A DNA stretch of 64,000 bases from Bisbaumannia sp015645095 (GTDB taxonomy: Bacteria; Pseudomonadota; Gammaproteobacteria; Pseudomonadales; Halomonadaceae), in assembly GCA_036871055.1 (NCBI GenBank), contig CP141893.1, positions 3,844,001 to 3,908,000 on the forward strand, written 5' to 3'. How positions within the stretch are numbered: the first letter of the stretch is position 1; each line of letters opens with the position of its first letter. The notes beneath the pieces were generated by a model. That model worked only from the letters and a program-made list of their open reading frames with translations, was not told the origin of the DNA and did no database searches. The position numbers and the translations under genes are program-made. Shown here in pieces: positions 17,007-22,989 of the stretch.

Positions 17007-18182
17007 TCAGGCCGCCATGTCCAGCGGCCGGGCCGGCCCGAAGTGCTCGAAGTGACGCCGCTCGACGGGCACCCCGAGGGCCTCCAGATGGGCGTTCACC
17101 GCGCTCATGAAGCCCTGGGGACCGACGAAGTAGCAGTGCGCCTCCCCCTCGGGCAGTAGCGACGCCAGCAGGTCACGATCGATACGCCCCCGGTAGTCGC
17201 CCCCCTCGCCCTCTTCATAGAGCAGGGTGGTATCTAGCAGTTGGGGGAAGGCGCCATCTAGATCCGCCAGCTCCCCGGCGAAGGCGTGATGGGCGGCGTC
17301 GCGGGCGGCATGCACATAGATCACCCGACGCCCCTGCTCCAGGGCCTGGCGGGCCAGGGGCAGCATCGGGGTCTGGCCCACGCCACCGCTGAGCAGCAGC
17401 ACCGGGGCGGCGCCGGGCGCCAGGGTCAGGTCACCGGCCGGGGGCAGCAGCTCCAGGGTATCGCCCACCGCCATCCGTGCATGGAAGTGCTCGCTGACCC
17501 GACCGCCGGGCTCGCGCTTGATGGAGAGGCGATAGCTCCGGCCGTTGGGGTAGGCGGAGAGGCTGTAGTGGCGATAGTGGGTCTCGCCGTCCAGGCTCAG
17601 CTTGACGCCGATATACTGCCCCGGCTGGAAGTCCGCCACCGGGCCGCCGTCCACCGGCTCCAGCAGGAAGGAGGTGATCACCGCGCTCTCCTCGCGGCGT
17701 TCGGCGAGGCGGAAGGTGCGGGTGCCCTGCCAGCCGCCGGGGAGACTGGCGAAGGCGTGGTAGTGGTGGGATTCCAGCTCGATCAGCAGCCCCGCCAGCT
17801 CCTCGTAGAGGGCCCCCCAGGCACCAGCGATCTCCGGGGTCACGGCCTCGCCCAGCACCTCGCCGATGGCCGCCATCAGACACTCGCCGACGATGGGGTA
17901 CTGCTCCGGGGCGATGCCCAGGGAGACATGCTTGCTGATCGCCGTGGCCAGCGCCGCCCGGGCCCGGGCCGGCTCATGGCGCAACTGCACATAGGCCAGT
18001 ACCGCCCCGGCCAGGGCGCGGGGCTGGGCGCCGCTGGCCTGGTGAGCCGGGTTGAAGAGGGCCTGGACCTCCGGGTAACGGTCGAACATCAACGGATAGA
18101 AGCGCTGGGTAATGGCGTCGAGGTGTTCGGCGACCACCGGGGCGGTGGCGGCGATCAGCTGTTCTTGGTCGTGAGTCAGCAT
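17007..18182 (-). CDS. hmp: Flavohaemoglobin / nitric oxide dioxygenase
   Basis: 391 residues in three domains: globin (1-~140, proximal His85 in KHVSLGI, distal Tyr29), FAD-binding (~150-260, HYRHYSLSAYP) and NAD-binding (~265-391, SGGVGQTPML). It oxidises NO to nitrate with O2 and NAD(P)H in the cytoplasm. The start is ATG 18182 with AAGGA about 8 bases upstream. Divergent norR, three NorR boxes and a sigma-54 promoter in the shared intergenic region strongly suggest NO-induced, NorR/sigma-54-dependent expression. Confidence 0.96.
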   Translation of the reverse strand: MLTHDQEQLIAATAPVVAEHLDAITQRFYPLMFDRYPEVQALFNPAHQASGAQPRALAGAVLAYVQLRHEPARARAALATAISKHVSLGIAPEQYPIVGECLMAAIGEVLGEAVTPEIAGAWGALYEELAGLLIELESHHYHAFASLPGGWQGTRTFRLAERREESAVITSFLLEPVDGGPVADFQPGQYIGVKLSLDGETHYRHYSLSAYPNGRSYRLSIKREPGGRVSEHFHARMAVGDTLELLPPAGDLTLAPGAAPVLLLSGGVGQTPMLPLARQALEQGRRVIYVHAARDAAHHAFAGELADLDGAFPQLLDTTLLYEEGEGGDYRGRIDRDLLASLLPEGEAHCYFVGPQGFMSAVNAHLEALGVPVERRHFEHFGPARPLDMAA

Positions 18183-18230
18183 GGCGTTCCTTGATCATCG
18201 AGTGGGTTTGGCTCTCTGCCTCTTCCCTAG

Positions 18231-18246
18231 AGCAAGAGACATGCCA
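18231..18246 (-). promoter_or_regulatory. Sigma-54 promoter for hmp
   Basis: Read on the minus strand the sequence is TGGCATGTCTCTTGCT, matching TGGCAC(G)-N4-TTGC[A/T] with invariant GG and GC at the correct 10-base spacing. It lies about 49 bases upstream of the hmp start. A sigma-54 promoter requires an enhancer-binding ATPase, and norR is the adjacent gene. Confidence 0.85.
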
Positions 18247-18291
18247 ACCACCCGGGATCACACGCGTAGCAGGGCAGACGAGCCGGAATTG

Positions 18292-18410
18292 CCAAGGGGC
18301 GCTGGAGGCAGAGCTGAGCGGGGGTCCTATGCCAGGGATGGCATCGGTAGCGCCCAGGGAAGGGTTTACAGCGCCCCGCGAGGACCTGCCTCCAGGGTAG
18401 CCCCGGGCCG
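18292..18410 (+). repeat. Structured intergenic repeat, copy A
   Basis: About 119 bp shared with 49681-49880 (copy B), 28611-28730 (copy C, inverted) and a fragment at 52991-53012. The ends pair: CTGGAGGCAG at 18302-18311 with CTGCCTCCAG at 18386-18395. An internal hairpin at 18329-18344 is ATGCCA-GGGA-TGGCAT. Block 18340-18381 is nearly identical in copy B. This copy sits between the NorR boxes and the hmp sigma-54 promoter. Confidence 0.85.
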
Positions 18411-18495
18411 CAACAGCGGGAGCCCACTAACGGCGATAACCCTGGGCCTGGCGTCTTGGCATCCCCCCCTAGTCCCCAGAGCGATGCCCCAAGAG

Positions 18496-18551
18496 TGTTA
18501 TTTTGACTCGACTGATGCTGTTATAGTGACAACGATATTGTTTAAGTGACA
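18496..18551 (+). promoter_or_regulatory. Three NorR-type enhancer boxes
   Basis: Three copies of a near-dyad TGTTA-N3-TGAC[A/T], each fitting the NorR core GT-N7-AC: TGTTATTTTGACT (18496-18508), TGTTATAGTGACA (18519-18531) and TGTTTAAGTGACA (18539-18551). E. coli NorR uses three such sites. The third box ends four bases before the norR ATG and would cover its ribosome site, so autorepression is plausible. Confidence 0.82.
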
Positions 18552-18554
18552 CCG

Positions 18555-20081
18555 ATGACCGACTTCCTCGAGGCCCTGCGCCACCTGCTTACCCAGCTGA
18601 CCCATGAGGCCCCCGCCCAGGCCGCCTGGGCCCGGCTGCTGGAGACCCTGGTGGGGGACTACCCCGCCGACGCCAGTACCCTGATGGTGCTGGAGGAGGA
18701 GAGCCTGCGCCCGGTGGCGGTGCTCGGGCTGCATGACGAGGTACGCGGCCGGCGCTTTCGCCTCGCCGAACACCCCCGCCTGGCAGCCATCGCCGCCCAT
18801 CCCGGCGTCTGTCGCTTCCCGCCGGACAGCGAGCTCCCCGACCCTTTCGACGGCCTGCTCGACGAAGGCCTCAACCCGGTCCACGACTGCCTGGGAGTGG
18901 CCCTGCGCGACGACGACGAGCGCCTTACCGGCCTGCTGACCCTGGACGCCCTGGCCCCCGGCGCCCTGGCCGAGCTGGACGAGGCGGAGCTGGCCGCCGC
19001 CGCCCACCTGCTGGGCACCTGTTTGCGCCTGGCCGACCGGCTCAGCGCCACCCGCTCACGGCTCAACGAGGCCCTCGAGCAGGAGGCCCCTCCGGCGGGC
19101 ATCCAGCACTGGAACAGCCCCGTCATGCGCCAGCTGATGGCCAATGTGGCCCTGGTGGCCCCCACCGCCATGAGCGTGCTGCTGCATGGCGAGACCGGGG
19201 TCGGCAAGGAGCTGATCGCGCGGAGCCTGCACGCCCGCTCCGAGCGCCACCAGGGCCCCCTGGTGCAGGTCAACTGCGCCGCCCTGCCGGAGAGCCTGGC
19301 GGAGAGCGCCCTCTTCGGGCACCGCCGTGGCTCCTTCTCCGGGGCGGTGAAGGACCATCGCGGCCACTTCCGCATGGCCGATGGCGGTACCCTGATGCTG
19401 GACGAGATCGGCGAGCTGCCCCTGGCGCTGCAGGCCAAGTTGCTGCGGGTACTGCAGGAAGGAGAGATCCAGCCCCTGGGCCAGGAGCGCCCGGAGCCGG
19501 TGGACGTGCGTATCGTGGCGGTGACCAATCGCGACCTGGCCGCAGAAGTGGCTGCCGGTCGCTTCCGCGAGGACCTCTACCACCGCCTCGGCGCCTTTCC
19601 CCTGGAAGTGCCGCCGCTGCGCCAGCGTCGCGAGGATATCCCGCTGCTCGCGGGCCATTTCCTGGAGGTCAACCGCATCCGCCTGGGGCTCGCCAACCTG
19701 CGCCTGAGTCCGGCGGCGGGGACGGCCCTGCTCGACTGGCAGTGGCCGGGCAATATTCGCGAGCTGGAGCATACCCTGGCCCGGGCGGCGCTGCGCGCCC
19801 TGGCCGACGCCCCGGAGGCGACCCGCCGCCACCCGCTGGCCATCCAGCGACATCATCTGGCCCTGCCCGGAGACGGCGCCGCGCCCCCGCCGGAGACGTC
19901 ATCGGCCACCACCGAGCCGCCGCGGCGACCGCTGCGCGAGGCCACCGAGGCCTTCCAGCGCGACACTATCGCCCGGGCCCTGGCAGCGGAGGGCAACAAC
20001 TGGGCCGGCGCCGCCCGACGCCTGGGCATGGACCCGGGTAACCTGCACCGCCTGGCCCGGCGCCTCGGCCTTAAGGGTTGA
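18555..20081 (+). CDS. norR: Nitric oxide-sensing sigma-54 activator NorR
   Basis: 508 residues: GAF sensor (1-~175), AAA+ ATPase (~190-420; Walker A GETGVGKE, Walker B LMLDEIGEL), C-terminal Fis-type HTH (NNWAGAARRLGMDPGNLHRL). The GAF domain keeps residues known to bind the non-haem iron in E. coli NorR, including Cys112 in VHDCLG, Asp in DSELPDP and Asp in LTLDAL. The sigma-54-contacting loop reads GSFSGA (259-264) where GAFTGA is usual. I chose ATG 18555; a GTG at 18546 is in frame, and neither has a good Shine-Dalgarno. Divergent from hmp. Confidence 0.95.
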   Translation: MTDFLEALRHLLTQLTHEAPAQAAWARLLETLVGDYPADASTLMVLEEESLRPVAVLGLHDEVRGRRFRLAEHPRLAAIAAHPGVCRFPPDSELPDPFDGLLDEGLNPVHDCLGVALRDDDERLTGLLTLDALAPGALAELDEAELAAAAHLLGTCLRLADRLSATRSRLNEALEQEAPPAGIQHWNSPVMRQLMANVALVAPTAMSVLLHGETGVGKELIARSLHARSERHQGPLVQVNCAALPESLAESALFGHRRGSFSGAVKDHRGHFRMADGGTLMLDEIGELPLALQAKLLRVLQEGEIQPLGQERPEPVDVRIVAVTNRDLAAEVAAGRFREDLYHRLGAFPLEVPPLRQRREDIPLLAGHFLEVNRIRLGLANLRLSPAAGTALLDWQWPGNIRELEHTLARAALRALADAPEATRRHPLAIQRHHLALPGDGAAPPPETSSATTEPPRRPLREATEAFQRDTIARALAAEGNNWAGAARRLGMDPGNLHRLARRLGLKG

Positions 20082-20142
20082 CCAGGGAGTCATCGAGCGC
20101 CTCGCCCTTAAGGATTGACCAGGGAGTCGTCGAGCGCCTCGC
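20069..20142. repeat. 37-bp tandem duplication at the norR/diguanylate cyclase 3' junction
   Basis: Unit 1 (20069-20105) and unit 2 (20106-20142) are head-to-tail copies differing at two positions. Each has CCTTAAGG near its start and GACCAGGGAGTC in the middle. Unit 1 contains the norR stop codon; unit 2 contains the stop codon of the convergent cyclase gene. Confidence 0.93.
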
Positions 20143-21262
20143 CCGTCACGCCGCCGATGACCCGATCGCGTCCCTCGGCCTTGGCCCGATAAAGGCGCCG
20201 GTCGGCCAGGGCATAGAGAGCCTCGAAACCGGCCATGTGGGGGGTGGCGGTGGCCACCCCGAGGCTCGCGGTCAACCGCTCCTCCGCGGCGCGGCCCGGC
20301 AGCCCCAGGCCGGCGATACGGCCGCGCACCCGCTCGGCGAGGCGGCAGGCGCCGGCCTCGTCACAGGCAGGCAGGAAAATGGCGAACTCCTCGCCGCCCA
20401 GGCGCGCCACCCGGTCCATGGCCCGCACCTCGCCGCTCAGGGCCGCCGCCAGGGCCACCAGGACGGCATCCCCGGTGGGGTGGCCATAGGCATCATTGAT
20501 GTGCTTGAAGTGGTCCAGGTCGATCAGCACCAGGCTGGGGGCCTCGCCGCTGCGCCGATAGCGCTCGAACTCCTCGGCGGCCACGTCATAGAGGTGGCGA
20601 CGGTTATCCAGGCCGGTCAGGGGATCGGTGCGGCTCTGCTGAGCCAGGATCTCGCGCTGCTGATAGAGGCGCAGCAGGGTCAGCATCAGCCCGCCCACCA
20701 TCAGCACCGCCACCAGCCCCAGGGCGATCACCGCCAGGGTCAGGCGCTCCATCATGCGCCGCTGGGTCGCCGAGGCCTGGTGCAGGAGTTCGTTGAGTTC
20801 GCTATAGGCCCAGGCCAGCCCCTCCTCCAGCTCGCCCCCCACCTCTTCCAGGCGCCGCGGGTCGCGCCCCGTCTGGAAGGCCACCAGGGCACGCTCCAGC
20901 GCCGGCAGGCGCGACTCCAGATAGGCCAGCTCCTCGACCAGGGGGCGATAGGCCGCGCGGGGAATCTCGCTGCGCTGCAGCAGTCCGGCGATGCCCTGGA
21001 TACGCAACCCGATGATCCAGATCAGTCGCTCCAGCTGCTCCACATGCAGGGTATCGGCGCTGTCCTTGAGGTTGTCCAGGGTCAGCCGCAGACGCACCGC
21101 ATCCTCCTGGGCCCGCACCACGTCGGTGACCATGGCGATATAGTCGGCCCCCACATGGCGGCGCGCCTCGGTGATATAGGTGCTCACCGCCAGCAGGCTC
21201 AGCGTCACCAGCAGGATAAAAGCCCCCGCCATGCCCAGTGCCAGGCGGCGCCCCGCCCTCAC
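20108..21262 (-). CDS. Membrane-bound diguanylate cyclase (GGDEF)
   Basis: 384 residues. Membrane segments at about 10-30 and 173-198 flank a ~140-residue periplasmic helical region. A GGDEF domain follows, with the active-site motif GGEEF and an intact inhibitory I-site RAMD at the expected distance upstream. It should make cyclic di-GMP from two GTP. The start ATG (21262) overlaps the stop of the preceding periplasmic protein gene (21259-21262), so the two are coupled, and that protein may feed the periplasmic sensor region. The 3' end lies in a 37-bp tandem duplication shared with convergent norR. Confidence 0.93.
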   Translation of the reverse strand: MRAGRRLALGMAGAFILLVTLSLLAVSTYITEARRHVGADYIAMVTDVVRAQEDAVRLRLTLDNLKDSADTLHVEQLERLIWIIGLRIQGIAGLLQRSEIPRAAYRPLVEELAYLESRLPALERALVAFQTGRDPRRLEEVGGELEEGLAWAYSELNELLHQASATQRRMMERLTLAVIALGLVAVLMVGGLMLTLLRLYQQREILAQQSRTDPLTGLDNRRHLYDVAAEEFERYRRSGEAPSLVLIDLDHFKHINDAYGHPTGDAVLVALAAALSGEVRAMDRVARLGGEEFAIFLPACDEAGACRLAERVRGRIAGLGLPGRAAEERLTASLGVATATPHMAGFEALYALADRRLYRAKAEGRDRVIGGVTGEALDDSLVNP

Positions 21263-21732
21263 CGGGCGCTCACCTCACGGATCGACCAGATCCAGCGGGA
21301 CGAGGGTTCGCTGCCCTCGAGCACCCCCACCGCATCCGCCGGCACCACCAGCATCAGGGGCCCGAACTGGTCTCGTCCGAGGGGCTCGCCGTCCAGGCGG
21401 GTCACCAGCAGGTAGGCCTTCTCCGCCCGCTGGGACGGGGTCAGGAAGGTGGTGTAGTCGTCATGGGCGATAAAGCGCACCCGGGCGGCGTGATCCAGCC
21501 CTTCGGCGGCCAGGAAGTCGTCGAGCCAGACACCGGCGAAGCGCCCCTCCGGCCCCTCGAAATGGCGCATCTCCACCTCATGGAGGCCGTGACGCTCGAT
21601 CTCGGCGAGGCTCAGGGCGTCGCTCTCCCCGCCCCGGGTCACGGTGAGCACGGGGCTTTCCTGGGCCTGGACCAGGGAAGCGCCCAGCCACAGGATCAGC
21701 AGCAGGGGCGAAAACGGGACGGGAAAGCGCAT
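21259..21732 (-). CDS. Periplasmic oxidoreductase-like (molybdopterin-domain-type) protein
   Basis: 157 residues with a signal peptide ending near VQAQES. The body (GVWLDDFLAAEG, IAHDDYTTFLT, FGPLMLVVPAD) resembles short stand-alone proteins related to the sulphite-oxidase molybdopterin-binding fold, found paired with diguanylate cyclases. I see no cysteine in the mature part that would ligate molybdenum, so a binding or sensing role is more likely than catalysis. It is the first gene of a two-gene operon. The assignment is by resemblance only. Confidence 0.7.
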   Translation of the reverse strand: MRFPVPFSPLLLILWLGASLVQAQESPVLTVTRGGESDALSLAEIERHGLHEVEMRHFEGPEGRFAGVWLDDFLAAEGLDHAARVRFIAHDDYTTFLTPSQRAEKAYLLVTRLDGEPLGRDQFGPLMLVVPADAVGVLEGSEPSSRWIWSIREVSAR

Positions 21733-21807
21733 GGCGGGACTCCTCGATGGACACGGCTCTAATGAGTCATCGGCCGCATTGAAGAAGACTGTACCCCACC
21801 GAAAAAC

Positions 21808-21813
21808 ATTATA
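21808..21813 (-). promoter_or_regulatory. Candidate -10 hexamer for the pterin-like protein/cyclase operon
   Basis: TATAAT on the minus strand in an AT-rich stretch about 75 bases upstream of the start at 21732. No clear -35 is visible at 17 +/- 1 bases, so this is a weak call. Confidence 0.35.
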
Positions 21814-21851
21814 AATTTCTGATATTTAGGCCATATCCGGCCACAAACGAC

Positions 21852-21881
21852 GAAGGGCCCGCGATTTCTCGCGGGCCCTTC
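21852..21881 (-). terminator. Terminator of the tRNA-Arg gene
   Basis: A 13-bp stem (GAAGGGCCCGCGA / TCGCGGGCCCTTC) with a TTTC loop, 11 bases beyond the tRNA 3' end. On the minus strand it is followed by the T-rich CGTCGTTTGT. Confidence 0.82.
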
Positions 21882-21891
21882 TCGGAAAGCG

Positions 21892-21968
21892 TGGCGCGCC
21901 CGACAGGATTCGAACCTGTGACCCCTGCCTTCGGAGGGCAGTACTCTATCCAGCTGAGCTACGGGCGC
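21892..21968 (-). tRNA. tRNA-Arg (anticodon CCG)
   Basis: 77 nt including an encoded CCA. The acceptor stem pairs GCGCCCG with CGGGCGC. The anticodon stem CTGCC/GGCAG encloses the loop CTCCGAA with CCG at positions 34-36. The T arm contains GGTTCGAATCC. It reads CGG arginine codons. Transcribed alone, with a promoter at 22001-22029 and its own terminator. Confidence 0.97.
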
Positions 21969-22000
21969 GCGATGCCTGACGCGGCGGCCAGGCGGTCGTC

Positions 22001-22029
22001 ATCCTACCTTCCCCCCTGGCCGCTGTCCA
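22001..22029 (-). promoter_or_regulatory. Promoter of tRNA-Arg
   Basis: On the minus strand TGGACA (22024-22029), a 17-bp spacer and TAGGAT (22001-22006), about 33 bp upstream of the tRNA 5' end. It matches the sigma-70 consensus at 5/6 and 4/6 positions. Confidence 0.6.
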
Positions 22030-22073
22030 GCCCAGCCGCCACCGAGGGCTGGCCATTCGGCGAAGGATGGCAT

Positions 22074-22102
22074 TTTCCTGCCCAGAGGGATGCCGGTATA
22101 CT
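22074..22102 (+). promoter_or_regulatory. Candidate sigma-70 promoter of the cytochrome c gene
   Basis: TTTCCT (22074-22079), a 17-bp spacer and TATACT (22097-22102), giving a leader of roughly 57 bases before GTG 22166. The -10 is good and the -35 weak. Confidence 0.45.
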
Positions 22103-22165
22103 GTCGCCACTTGCGCAGCGCGCGACCCGATTTCGAATAACAGTACCGTCGACGAGGTGGTGAGA

Positions 22166-22906
22166 GTGAAATCCAGCAAGCTGATGATGGGGTGCCTGGC
22201 CACCCTGGGCCTCTCCGCAGGCCTGGCCATGGCCGCACAGGCCCAGACCGATAGCGAGCGCGAGGCGATCGCCGAGCGCCTCAAGCCGGTGGGCGAACTC
22301 TGCCTGCAGGGCGAGGAGTGCGGCAGCGCCGTTGCCGCGGCAGCCCCCAGCGGTAACGGTGATGCCATCGATGGCAGCGCCATCTATGGCAATGTCTGCA
22401 TGGCCTGCCACGAGACCGGTGCCGCCAATGCCCCGGTGCGGGGCAACGAGGAGGCCTGGGCCAGCCGCGTCGAGCAGGGCTTCGCCACCCTGCTGGATCA
22501 CTCCATCAATGGCTTCAATGCCATGCCGGCCCGGGGCGGTAACCCCAACCTGAGCGATGCAGAAGTGGAGGCGGCCACCGCCTATCTGCTGGAGCCGGTG
22601 ATGGAGGTCCCCGCGCCGAGCAGCGATGATGTGGCCGCCGAGGAAGCCAGCGCCGATAGCGGTCTGGATGGCGAGACCCTCTACGGCAGCAGCGGCTGCG
22701 CCGCCTGTCACGCCAGTGGCGTGGCCGGTGCCCCGGTGCTGGGCGATGCCGATGCCTGGGTCGCGCGCCTGGAGCAGGGCACCGAGACCCTCTATGACCA
22801 CGCCATCAACGGCCTGGGCGCCATGCCACCCAAGGGCGGCAATGCCGGCCTGGGCGACGACGAGGTGAAGGCCATCGTCGACTATATGGTCGCCGAAGCG
22901 CAGTAA
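22166..22906 (+). CDS. Dihaem c-type cytochrome (cytochrome c5-like, two domains)
   Basis: 246 residues with a signal peptide ending near AMAAQAQ. Two tandem cytochrome c5-like domains each carry one haem site: CMACH with downstream Met in NAMPARGG, then CAACH with Met in GAMPPKGG. A linker rich in Ala, Ser, Asp and Glu separates them. It is a periplasmic electron carrier, probably between the bc1/quinol side and an oxidase or denitrification enzyme. GTG 22166 fits GAGG at 22153-22156; GTGs at 22157 and 22160 are alternatives. Confidence 0.88.
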   Translation: MKSSKLMMGCLATLGLSAGLAMAAQAQTDSEREAIAERLKPVGELCLQGEECGSAVAAAAPSGNGDAIDGSAIYGNVCMACHETGAANAPVRGNEEAWASRVEQGFATLLDHSINGFNAMPARGGNPNLSDAEVEAATAYLLEPVMEVPAPSSDDVAAEEASADSGLDGETLYGSSGCAACHASGVAGAPVLGDADAWVARLEQGTETLYDHAINGLGAMPPKGGNAGLGDDEVKAIVDYMVAEAQ

Positions 22907-22930
22907 GCGGCGCCGATCGAGCCCCGCTCA

Positions 22931-22966
22931 ACGACAACGGGCACCCTTCGGGGTGCCCGTTGTCGT
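22931..22966. terminator. Bidirectional terminator between the cytochrome gene and rep
   Basis: A perfect 16-bp stem (ACGACAACGGGCACCC / GGGTGCCCGTTGTCGT) closed by a TTCG tetraloop, lying between two converging genes. Confidence 0.9.
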
Positions 22967-22989
22967 TTCCGGCGTCGTCCGCGCTCGGC

